From assembly GCA_902591645.1 (NCBI GenBank), contig CACJBM010000039.1, positions 1-20,034 on the forward strand: DNA of 20,034 bases, written 5' to 3'. The notes under the pieces are model-generated. The model had not been told where the DNA came from and ran no database searches. It worked only from the letters and a program-made list of their open reading frames with translations. This document shows, piece by piece, positions 7,313 to 13,625 of the stretch. A program made the position numbers and the translations under genes. This stretch comes from an uncultured Verrucomicrobiota bacterium (GTDB taxonomy: Bacteria > Verrucomicrobiota > Verrucomicrobiae > Verrucomicrobiales > DEV007). How positions within the stretch are numbered: the stretch's first letter is position 1; the number at the start of each line of letters is the position of its first letter.

Positions 7313-7352
7313 AAAGAGCCTCAGCGGATTAACCGCTGAGGCTCTTTTTCTT
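7313..7352 (+). terminator. Intrinsic terminator after the first amt gene
   Basis: A perfect 15-bp stem (7313-7327 with 7333-7347) around the loop ATTAA is followed at once by T-rich sequence (TTC then TTT). It should insulate the first amt gene from the second. Confidence 0.93.
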
Positions 7353-7370
7353 TAATTTAGTGAATTAGTT

Positions 7371-7386
7371 TGGAACAAGAACTGCT
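7371..7386 (+). promoter_or_regulatory. Sigma-54 (RpoN) promoter of the second amt gene
   Basis: TGGAACA-AGAA-CTGCT places GG at 7372-7373 and GC at 7384-7385 with the exact 12-base step. It is weaker than the first copy's promoter (A for C after the GG, C for T before TGC). Transcription would start near 7397, leaving a leader of about 60 bases. Position, spacing and gene type together support it. Confidence 0.6.
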
Positions 7387-7390
7387 GATA

Positions 7391-7428
7391 TATAGAGCAG
7401 AAGGCACAATAGTACCTTCCACTCTATA
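7391..7428 (+). promoter_or_regulatory. Two-part inverted repeat / leader hairpin before the second amt gene
   Basis: Outer arms TATAGAG (7391-7397) and CTCTATA (7422-7428) are perfect. Symmetric CA/CA internal bases follow, then inner arms GAAGG (7400-7404) and CCTTC (7415-7419), with possible further AC/GT pairing around an AATA loop. The inner part resembles the hairpin at 5929-5945. The outer arms straddle the predicted start, so they could act as a DNA operator rather than RNA. Confidence 0.5.
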
Positions 7429-7456
7429 AATATATAACCCTATATACTCACTAAAA

Positions 7457-8764
7457 ATGAAAAAACTAAACGCGTCCTTGGGCGCTTTAATGTTGTTTCT
7501 GTTTAGTGCCCCACTGGCATTAGCAGAAGAATCCTCTTCTACCGTCGATTCGGCGATAGGAGCGGCAAATACTTCATGGATTATGACCGCTACCGCATTG
7601 GTCCTGTTCATGACTCTTCCCGGACTCGCTCTATTCTATGGCGGTCTGGTTCACAAAAAGAACGTGCTCTCAGTTCTCATGCATTGCTTTGCGATGGCTT
7701 GTGTATTGAGTGTAGTCTGGCTCGTTGCCGGTTATTCTTTGGCGCTTGAAGGTGCCGGAGCATGGATTGGAGACTTATCAGCACTCTTTGGCAAGGGCCT
7801 TACAACGGATGACTCTGGAGGAACTGATATTCCAGGCATTTTAGGTTTTGCTTTTCAGATGACATTTTTCATCATTACTCCTGCACTAGTCGTTGGAACC
7901 TTCGTTGAGAGGGTCAAGTTTTCAGCAGTGATCCTCTTTGCTATTCTGTGGGGACTCTTTTGCTATGCTCCGATCTGTCACATGGTTTGGGATGCAGATG
8001 GATGGATGTTCAAGGATGGAGTCATTGACTTAGCTGGAGGCATTGTCGTTCATATAACGGCCGGTATCGCAGCTCTCATCTTTTGTATCATGGTAGGGCC
8101 TCGTAAGGAGACGTCTCCACCGCATAACCTTGCAATGACCCTGACCGGTACCTGCATGCTGTGGGTCGGTTGGTTCGGATTCAATGGTGGAAGTGGATTG
8201 GCAGCTAATGGTGCCGGAGCCATGTCCATCGTTGTGACTCATATTTCAGCAGCTACGGCAGCGCTGACATGGATGCTTATTGATGTAGCTACTACAAAGA
8301 AACCAACGGTACTTGGAATCTGTACTGGTGCGATAGCCGGTCTCGCGGCCATCACGCCCGCTTCTGGAGTCGCTGGTCCTATTGGGGCTCTAATCATTGG
8401 AGTCGCTTCGGGTGCGATTTGCTGGTATTTCTCAATTAAGGTGAAGAACGCATTTGGATATGATGATTCACTTGACGTTGTTGGTGTTCACGGTGTCGGT
8501 GGACTTGTTGGAACGCTTCTCGCGGCAGTAGTTGCCGTTGGTGCCTTGCAGGGAACTCAAAATGGTGCTGGTGAGGAGTATGACATGATGGCACAGCTTG
8601 TAATACAGGCCAAAGGTTCGATCTTTGCTGTGGTGTTCACTGCTGTAGTTACCATTATTATTCTGAAGATTATTGATATGACAGTTGGCCTCAGGGTCAG
8701 TGAATCTGATGAAAGTATTGGTCTGGACCAGGCAGCTCACGGAGAAACTGCATATAACGACTAA
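7457..8764 (+). CDS. amt: Ammonium transporter (Amt/AmtB), second copy
   Basis: A second Amt-family ammonium channel, 435 residues, similar throughout to the upstream copy. It has a signal peptide (MKKLNASLGALMLFLFSAPLALA), then 'PGLALFYGGLVHKKN', 'FQMTFFIITPALVVGTFVER', 'DLAGGIVVHITAG' with pore His199, 'GWFGFNGGSG' and 'DVVGVHGVGG' with pore His345. The C-terminal 'TVGLRVSESDESIGLD' with 'AHGETAY' tail is kept, so P-II interaction is plausible. Differences from copy one include 'APICHMVWDADGWMFKDG' in place of 'CPIWHMAWGGGLFAGGDEG', a shorter periplasmic loop there, and a Gly for Ala in the NAGS/NGGS motif. This suggests an old duplication with possible change of affinity or regulation. The ATG follows an A-rich stretch without a clear Shine-Dalgarno. 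It is flanked by terminators and has its own sigma-54 promoter. Confidence 0.97.
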   Translation: MKKLNASLGALMLFLFSAPLALAEESSSTVDSAIGAANTSWIMTATALVLFMTLPGLALFYGGLVHKKNVLSVLMHCFAMACVLSVVWLVAGYSLALEGAGAWIGDLSALFGKGLTTDDSGGTDIPGILGFAFQMTFFIITPALVVGTFVERVKFSAVILFAILWGLFCYAPICHMVWDADGWMFKDGVIDLAGGIVVHITAGIAALIFCIMVGPRKETSPPHNLAMTLTGTCMLWVGWFGFNGGSGLAANGAGAMSIVVTHISAATAALTWMLIDVATTKKPTVLGICTGAIAGLAAITPASGVAGPIGALIIGVASGAICWYFSIKVKNAFGYDDSLDVVGVHGVGGLVGTLLAAVVAVGALQGTQNGAGEEYDMMAQLVIQAKGSIFAVVFTAVVTIIILKIIDMTVGLRVSESDESIGLDQAAHGETAYND

Positions 8765-8795
8765 TCTTTATAATTAACCTTTGATTAAATAGACT

Positions 8796-8832
8796 GAAGG
8801 CCCGGGCATAATGCTCGGGCCTTCTTTGTCTT
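8796..8832 (+). terminator. Intrinsic terminator after the second amt gene
   Basis: A 12-bp stem with one G-U pair (8796-8807 with 8813-8824, GC-rich GAAGGCCCG core) around ATAAT, followed by TTTGTCTTGT. The downstream CDS frame runs back into this element, which argues that the real start of the next gene is at 8868. Confidence 0.85.
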
Positions 8833-8867
8833 GTGCCTTCTTTAAAGAGGAACTATTAAGGTTATTT

Positions 8868-9596
8868 ATGAGTACAGCGAAGGAAATGAAGGACGCGGCA
8901 AAGGAACTCAGTTCTTTTGTCTCAGGGCTCAAATTTGCTTCGCCTGTTTCATGTGTTTACAATCCATTGGAATATGCTTGGGATTCGCACGAGCAATATC
9001 TGGAACGATTTTCTCGTTCCCAGAAAAAGGTACTGTTTCTTGGAATGAATCCGGGTCCCTGGGGAATGGCGCAGACAGGGATACCTTTCGGAGAAATACC
9101 TGCTGTCCGTGACTGGATGCGCATTGATTGTAAAGTGAAGAGGCCCAGTCCCGAACATCCAAAGCGCCCAGTCGAGGGTTTTAACTGTTCTCGGTCCGAA
9201 GTGAGCGGTCGCCGTTTATGGGGTCTGTTTGCCGAAAAATTTGGAACAGCGGAAGATTTTTTTGAAGAACATTTCGTTGCTAATTATTGTCCTCTAGTTT
9301 TCATGGAAGAATCAGGCAAGAACCGGACTCCTGACAAGTTACCGTCTAACGAAAAGAAGAGACTGGATGCATTCTGTGATAAGCACCTTGAGAGGATACT
9401 GGATATTTTGAAACCTGAGTGGGCCGTTGGTGTTGGAGCTTTCGCAGAGTCAAAGATTTCTACGGTTTCAGAAAAATTAAATTTTTCTATGAATGTGTCG
9501 AGAGTATTGCATCCGAGCCCCGCCAGTCCGGCGGCGAACCGGGACTGGAGCGGGACTGCTCAGAAGCAATTAAAAGAGTCTGGTATCTGGAGATAA
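8868..9596 (+). CDS. SMUG1-type uracil-DNA glycosylase (UDG family 3)
   Basis: A base-excision-repair enzyme of 242 residues that removes uracil (in characterised SMUG1 proteins also 5-hydroxymethyluracil and related bases) from DNA. Motif 1 'LFLGMNPGPWGMAQTGIPFGE' is nearly the animal SMUG1 motif (Phe in place of Trp), with catalytic Asn61. 'EHPKRPVEGF' and 'SEVSGRRLWG' follow as in animal SMUG1. 'VANYCPLVF' holds Asn139, which fits the uracil-reading Asn. Motif 2 'VLHPSPASPAAN' holds His215 and the intercalating loop. Full-length agreement with vertebrate SMUG1 is evident by eye. The ATG at 8868 is chosen because AAGG lies just upstream and the longer frame from 8811 overlaps a terminator. 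SMUG1 is rare in bacteria; I recall it from Opitutaceae, planctomycetes and Geobacter. It is probably monocistronic, converging on the next gene with an 8-bp gap. Confidence 0.95.
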   Translation: MSTAKEMKDAAKELSSFVSGLKFASPVSCVYNPLEYAWDSHEQYLERFSRSQKKVLFLGMNPGPWGMAQTGIPFGEIPAVRDWMRIDCKVKRPSPEHPKRPVEGFNCSRSEVSGRRLWGLFAEKFGTAEDFFEEHFVANYCPLVFMEESGKNRTPDKLPSNEKKRLDAFCDKHLERILDILKPEWAVGVGAFAESKISTVSEKLNFSMNVSRVLHPSPASPAANRDWSGTAQKQLKESGIWR

Positions 9597-9604
9597 TTAT
9601 TTTC

Positions 9605-10741
9605 CTAGAATGCAAATTGCCAGCCTGCAACGACTGTATAATCGCGATCCATACCGACTCCGTTCGTGTCTTGATCGAGAGGAAAGATACCTTCAATTGC
9701 GAATCTGTGCCCCTTGAGTGTGCCTTTCTTGAATTGCCAGTTTAAGCCAATTCCACCTTCCAGAAAATCTCCTCCATAATTAGCCTGATGTAACGTGGGT
9801 GAATTATGATTGTGCGCGTTGTGAAAGTGCCCCTCGATAGGATCCGACTTTGTATAGCTGAGCCGCACAGAAGCACTGAGTCCATCCATTAATTCGCGGG
9901 CCAGCCATGCTGTTGTATCGAGACGGTCTCCGAGCGCGTAACCGGCTTCATTTTCATCCTCGAGTCGAATTGTGGCTATGAGTTGAGCCCCATAACTGAA
10001 CGAACCTGATTGTCCTAGCCAAGTGATTCCTGGCTTAAGATCCCAGGTCCCGGAACCGAGTTGCATTCCGTAAGGTAGTAGCATCCCATGCTCACTTTCT
10101 TCTACCCCAGCAGTTGGAAGGACTACGCTAAGATTCAAGTGTGCGCGCTGATTTTTTTCATCATAAAACTTGTATAATCCACCAATTGATAGGTCTCCGA
10201 TTCCTGACGAACTGTGGCCCATTTTCTCGCCATGATGATGCATATCCATGTCGCCTCCCATATCCATGTCGCCTCCCATATCCATGCCGCCTCCCATATC
10301 CATGCCGCCTCCCATATCCATGCCGCCTCCCATATCCATTTGATCTGGCTTGTGCAACATGTTCATGGAATTTTCTACAAAATTAATCATCCCCATAAAT
10401 GTCAATTTATCAGACGGGGCATACATGAATCCGAACATGTGCATGTCCATGCTCATGTCCAAAGCTGCAATGTCATAGCCTAGGCCAAACACATCTGCTG
10501 AAGTAAGTGAACGGCTCCCTTGTCTGTGTCCGTTCATCTCCATGGACATGAAACGATAAGATAACATGTATTCATTGGCTCCATGAGTGTGATCACCCAT
10601 GACTCCTATAGGAGCATGGCTGTCGGGGCGTCCGGGATTCCATTTTGATTTGTCTGATGAATGAGATTCGTCTGCGGATGTAATTGAAGCATTGAGAGTG
10701 AAACCACAGAGGATTGTGACAGTGAGTATTAAATTATTCAT
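9605..10741 (-). CDS. Met/His-rich probable outer-membrane beta-barrel protein
   Basis: A 378-residue exported protein with a signal peptide (MNNLILTVTILCGFTLNASITSA), alternating beta-strand-like segments and a terminal aromatic strand 'VVAGWQFAF' ending in Phe, as is usual for outer-membrane barrels. Near the N-terminus is 'APIGVMGDHTHGANEYMLSYRFM', a block I associate with transporter-annotated barrel proteins (phenol-degradation MetA-like family) often found near copper genes. Methionine and histidine are abundant: 'MSMDMHMF', a five-copy MDMGG[G/D] repeat (residues 135-164) ending in 'MDMHHHGEKMGH', and 'HFHNAHNHNSPTLH' later. Such Met/His clusters are typical of copper or silver binding, but no metal function is shown here. 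No efflux pump or copper ATPase is adjacent. The upstream minus gene is separated by a terminator, so this gene probably has its own promoter. Confidence 0.75.
   Translation of the reverse strand: MNNLILTVTILCGFTLNASITSADESHSSDKSKWNPGRPDSHAPIGVMGDHTHGANEYMLSYRFMSMEMNGHRQGSRSLTSADVFGLGYDIAALDMSMDMHMFGFMYAPSDKLTFMGMINFVENSMNMLHKPDQMDMGGGMDMGGGMDMGGGMDMGGDMDMGGDMDMHHHGEKMGHSSSGIGDLSIGGLYKFYDEKNQRAHLNLSVVLPTAGVEESEHGMLLPYGMQLGSGTWDLKPGITWLGQSGSFSYGAQLIATIRLEDENEAGYALGDRLDTTAWLARELMDGLSASVRLSYTKSDPIEGHFHNAHNHNSPTLHQANYGGDFLEGGIGLNWQFKKGTLKGHRFAIEGIFPLDQDTNGVGMDRDYTVVAGWQFAF
10241..10339 (-). repeat. 18-bp coding tandem repeat (5.5 copies)
   Basis: Units start at 10241, 10259, 10277, 10295 and 10313, with a half copy at 10331-10339. 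The plus-strand unit is CATATCCATG[T/C]CGCCTCC. The first two units carry T and the next three C at one position, giving MDMGGD versus MDMGGG on the minus strand. Being a multiple of three, copy-number change would keep the frame. Confidence 0.95.
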
Positions 10742-10818
10742 TTTGATAGTTATAGGTAATAGAGTGGTAAAAATTGTTCGTAATTAATTTTTCTGGGTCT
10801 CTATAATTATTTCGAGAA

Positions 10819-10868
10819 ACAGAAAAATTGTCTCGCGAATGAAGGTCCAGTAATGGACTCTCGAGACA
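10819..10868 (-). terminator. Intrinsic terminator after the small secreted CXXCH gene
   Basis: Read on the minus strand, TGTCTCG (10868-10862) pairs with CGAGACA (10835-10829), with an inner GTCC/GGAC stem, followed by ATTTTTCTGTTT. It starts about 19 bases after the stop at 10887. A further TCTCG at 10817-10813 could pair with the second arm instead, a possible competing fold. It separates the two minus-strand genes. Confidence 0.65.
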
Positions 10869-10886
10869 TTTTGAAAGCTGATTGGA

Positions 10887-11264
10887 TTAGCAGCTCCGGG
10901 GAGGCCCCGTTGCGGGTTCTAAATTAATGCCTCTGAGTGAAGTGGAATGATAATCTATTAATGCAATGATTTGCGGGGAATAGATTAAATTGATTTGAAA
11001 CTCGGTCCCGGGAACTATTTGGTTTTTAACGTTGGCTGAAGATTGAGGGTCCTTCTTTTCTTTACCACGTTCTTCTGAAATCTTATGGCAGAGCTCACAG
11101 GAGTCTGAGAAAATTGCTCCAATGAAGCTAATATTATTCCCCTGGCTGGACATTTCAGACCAAGCGATTACCTGCATCATTCCCCAATGGCCTCCGGCCA
11201 CAGTGAAAATAAATATGCAGATAAGCAAAGTTCTGATTTTATTCAGCACGAAGTAATGATGCAA
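10887..11264 (-). CDS. Small exported protein with one CXXCH motif, unknown function
   Basis: A protein of up to 125 residues with no ATG near its N-terminus; it starts at TTG (11264) or GTG (11249), the latter giving 120 residues. A hydrophobic segment (about 9-25, 'IRTLLICIFIFTVAGG') looks like a signal peptide or anchor. It is followed by 'GHWGMMQVIAWSEMSS' and, about 25 residues on, 'SDSCELCHKISEE'. The HW-x4-Q-x2-AW-x2-M block plus a Cys-x2-Cys about 25 residues later recalls small uncharacterised proteins of Verrucomicrobia and relatives; I cannot name the family. CELCH formally fits a haem-c attachment motif, but it may be a thiol pair or metal site. It ends with '-PPRSC'. It is divergent from the hydrolase gene and upstream of the Met-rich barrel gene, with a terminator between. 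Coding is supported by the signal-like N-terminus and context. Confidence 0.6.
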   Translation of the reverse strand: MHHYFVLNKIRTLLICIFIFTVAGGHWGMMQVIAWSEMSSQGNNISFIGAIFSDSCELCHKISEERGKEKKDPQSSANVKNQIVPGTEFQINLIYSPQIIALIDYHSTSLRGINLEPATGPPRSC

Positions 11265-11417
11265 TTGAGAGACTAAAAATCAATTATAAATCATCAAATA
11301 ATAAACTGTTAGTACTTTTCTTGCTTTATAGGTTTCTTGAAATGGTTTGTACTGATTTGAATAACTCATCTATAGATTTTTGAGGATTTTCACAAATCTG
11401 TGATTATAGTATTTAGT

Positions 11418-12359
11418 ATGCATATGAGTCCTTTAAGGATCATTTACTTAGGAGCCTTAATCCTGATGTCTGTGCCTTCTTACGGGAAAGATGCGGCATT
11501 AACTGCAAAGTGGAAAAGCTTTGATGGGGCCCAATTCCCATATTCTAAATGGATTGCTAAGAATGGGAACGCTCCTCGTGCTGTAATAATTGGGGTCCAT
11601 GGTATCAGTGGTGCTGCTTCTGATTTCAACAACTTAGGATCAGAACTCTCACAAAAAGGAATATCCGTGTACGCGTATGAATTGCGTGGTCAGGGAAATG
11701 ATCCTGACACTGAGAGGATCGGTGATTTAAAAGATGTTGAGCTGTGGTTTTCTGATTTGAACTCCTTCATCAGCTCGGTACGAAAAGAAATTGGCACAGT
11801 TCCTATTTTTTTGTATGGGGAGAGTATCGGTTCACTGATACTGATGCATGGGTTCTCAGCAATTTCCAAAGAGAATAGGGAGCAGATCGGAGGAATGATT
11901 TATTCTTCTCCCCTGATTGCATTGCCAGGAAAATTACCGCCGATCAAAAATTTATTAGTGCGTACGGCAATGTTATTATGGCCCAGTTACAGGGTTTCCT
12001 TGCGCAGTTTGTCTGGAGGCGGTGAAGCTAAGGTATCCGAGGGTGAGGATCACTGGGAGCAAATGGCCAAGACTAAACATTATGTTCCCAAGTTTACTTT
12101 GAGGATTCTTGGGACCATTGAGCGTATGGTATTTAGCGGTTCAGAGGCCGCATCGAAGATCAAGAAACCGACCCTAGTTCTTTATCCAGGAAAAGATATT
12201 TTCACAAAGCCACATCAGGTAGATCAATTTTTTAATGCCTTAAAGGCCAAAGATAAATCAAAAAATCTCTTTAAGGAAAGTCACCACCTCCTTGCTTTCG
12301 ATAAAGAAAGAGATGAGCTGTTTAAAATTGTCCTCGAGTGGATCCAGAATCGATCTTAG
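11418..12359 (+). CDS. Secreted alpha/beta hydrolase (monoacylglycerol lipase-like)
   Basis: A serine hydrolase of the alpha/beta fold (S33/Hydrolase_4 type, close in pattern to lysophospholipase/monoacylglycerol lipase). From the ATG at 11424 it has 311 residues; 11418 is an equally possible ATG, and the GTG at 11400 is unlikely. A signal peptide (MSPLRIIYLGALILMSVPSYG) indicates export. Counting from 11424, the oxyanion motif 'GVHGIS' lies at about 58-62, 'YELRGQGND' follows, the nucleophile elbow is 'GESIGS' with Ser134, the acid is probably Asp258 in 'PGKDIF', and the base is His287 or His288 in 'ESHHLLAFD'. The cap region (about 165-240) includes 'PPIKNLL' and 'WPSYR'. All triad members are present, so it should be active, likely on short or medium acyl esters. 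It is divergent from the small CXXCH gene and converges on the methyltransferase with an 11-bp gap. Confidence 0.88.
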   Translation: MHMSPLRIIYLGALILMSVPSYGKDAALTAKWKSFDGAQFPYSKWIAKNGNAPRAVIIGVHGISGAASDFNNLGSELSQKGISVYAYELRGQGNDPDTERIGDLKDVELWFSDLNSFISSVRKEIGTVPIFLYGESIGSLILMHGFSAISKENREQIGGMIYSSPLIALPGKLPPIKNLLVRTAMLLWPSYRVSLRSLSGGGEAKVSEGEDHWEQMAKTKHYVPKFTLRILGTIERMVFSGSEAASKIKKPTLVLYPGKDIFTKPHQVDQFFNALKAKDKSKNLFKESHHLLAFDKERDELFKIVLEWIQNRS

Positions 12360-12370
12360 ACAAATTTGAA

Positions 12371-13516
12371 TCAGCAACAATTACTTTCACCGCAGCAATC
12401 CGAACCCGAATCGGTGACTTTGTAATCCATGCCTTTCGTTTCCTTTGGATCTCTTAATCGGGTCGTGCTGCAATCAAATATCTTAGCTTCATTTATTGGG
12501 ATCTCCTTTATCGGATCTATTAGCTCAAAACAATCACTGTAGGGTTCATTTTTGTATATGTTGTATACCTTATCACAGACTGCATAGCGTTTGCCTCTTT
12601 CCATTACGTTCCCATCATCATCAAGGACTTGCTTGAATGGGCCCTTATATATGACGGCTTGATTCCTCTCAAGGCATGTTCCTTCCTTTCCCTTGGAGGC
12701 CTCAATCGTCATGCTACGAAATTCTATTCCTTCGACTGTTTGCCATGGTTTTGTGTCAAGTTTTAGCACGCGGACACCATAGAATCCCGCTTCTTCGAAT
12801 GCGGATAGAAATTCCTCTTCAAGGAAAGCACCCGATATGCACCCGCTCCACAGTTCGTCATCATCTTGCATTTTTTTGGGAACAGGTTCATCCGAAACGA
12901 TATCGGATATGACGGCTCTCCCTCCTCGTTTGAGGACACGGTAAATTTCTTTGAATAGTTGTTTCTTTGAATCATTATCGACTAAATTCAAGACACAGTT
13001 TGATACTACGACGTCAATAGATTCATTCGGAATCATTGGCTCTTCGGATCGGATCTGAGAGGCTAATTGTTCCGCTTGAAGATAAGCTTCAGAACCATTT
13101 TCCTTTCCCTTAGAAAGTCCTTGGTCAAGCAGTTCCAGATCAAGAGCGAGATCCTGAATGCGGCCCTTGCGGAACTCGACGTTAGCGTATCCGGTCCTAT
13201 CGGCAATGATTGGAGCGTTCCGTCGTGCCACTTCAAGCATATCATCAGTCATGTCGACACCAATGACTTTGCCTTTGGCCCCTACGACCTGACTTGCAAT
13301 AAAACAGATCTTTCCGGTCCCGCTCCCAAGATCCAATACCGTTTCCCCTTCGTTGAGGTATTGACTCGGGTCACCGCAACCATAATCTTTTTCAATGACC
13401 TCCTCTGGGATAATATCCAAATATTTTGGATCATATTCGACTGGGCAGCAGAGCGCCTCTTCCTGGATGTCTGCTCCGGCAGCGTATCTCTCTTTTACAG
13501 CGGATTCTTTATTCAT
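12371..13516 (-). CDS. arsM: ArsM-like arsenite S-adenosylmethionine methyltransferase
   Basis: A 381-residue SAM-dependent methyltransferase resembling ArsM, which methylates trivalent arsenic in the cytoplasm. SAM motif I is 'VLDLGSGTGKICFIASQ' (60-76), followed by 'VIGVDMTDDML'. The cysteines expected for As(III) binding are present: C174 in 'SNCVLNL', C226 in 'SGCISGA', and an N-terminal pair C23-C24 or C47 ('DYGCGDPS'). Distinctive traits are the 'ALCCPVEYDPKYL' opening, an inserted helix region (about 125-165) before 'IDVVVSNCV', a C-terminal extension with C314, C329 and C349, and a terminal 'CCGESNCC'. No arsR, arsB or acr3 lies next to it. The exact substrate is inferred; selenium or another thiol-bound metalloid is possible. 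It is divergent from the M3 peptidase gene with a 109-bp gap to its preferred start. Confidence 0.85.
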   Translation of the reverse strand: MNKESAVKERYAAGADIQEEALCCPVEYDPKYLDIIPEEVIEKDYGCGDPSQYLNEGETVLDLGSGTGKICFIASQVVGAKGKVIGVDMTDDMLEVARRNAPIIADRTGYANVEFRKGRIQDLALDLELLDQGLSKGKENGSEAYLQAEQLASQIRSEEPMIPNESIDVVVSNCVLNLVDNDSKKQLFKEIYRVLKRGGRAVISDIVSDEPVPKKMQDDDELWSGCISGAFLEEEFLSAFEEAGFYGVRVLKLDTKPWQTVEGIEFRSMTIEASKGKEGTCLERNQAVIYKGPFKQVLDDDGNVMERGKRYAVCDKVYNIYKNEPYSDCFELIDPIKEIPINEAKIFDCSTTRLRDPKETKGMDYKVTDSGSDCCGESNCC

Positions 13517-13532
13517 TGTAGATTCTTCGGGT

Positions 13533-13559
13533 TTTATAACTCTTCGATGATTTTGTCAA
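13533..13559 (-). promoter_or_regulatory. Candidate promoter of the arsM-like gene
   Basis: On the minus strand a perfect TTGACA (13559 down to 13554) is followed by TATAAA (13538-13533) with a 15-base spacer; TAAAAC at 17 is an alternative. The start would be within about 10 bases of the ATG at 13516, giving a very short leader. No ArsR-type inverted repeat was recognised. Confidence 0.45.
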
Positions 13560-13625
13560 AGCTCAGATTGTGATAAAAAGGAATATTTTTCTGGATGCTT
13601 GGCAATATCTCAGTCACTTATCCGA

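Noticed and set aside
8811..8867. N-terminal extension of the SMUG1 gene
   Set aside because: It starts inside the loop of the upstream terminator, and the resulting residues do not resemble SMUG1; the ATG at 8868 has a ribosome-binding-like AAGG.
10241..10339. Tandem repeats considered as a CRISPR array
   Set aside because: Units of 18 bp abut with no spacers and encode an in-frame peptide repeat; no cas genes are present.
10141..10483. Two plus-strand frames with repeated PYPCRL and HIHVAS units
   Set aside because: They are translations of the 18-bp repeat of the minus-strand Met-rich gene in other frames; the minus-strand protein has a signal peptide and barrel features, these do not.
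13067..13573. 168-codon plus-strand open frame antisense to the arsM-like gene
   Set aside because: It lies almost wholly opposite a well-supported gene, has no recognisable domain, and its composition is what the reverse complement of that gene would give.
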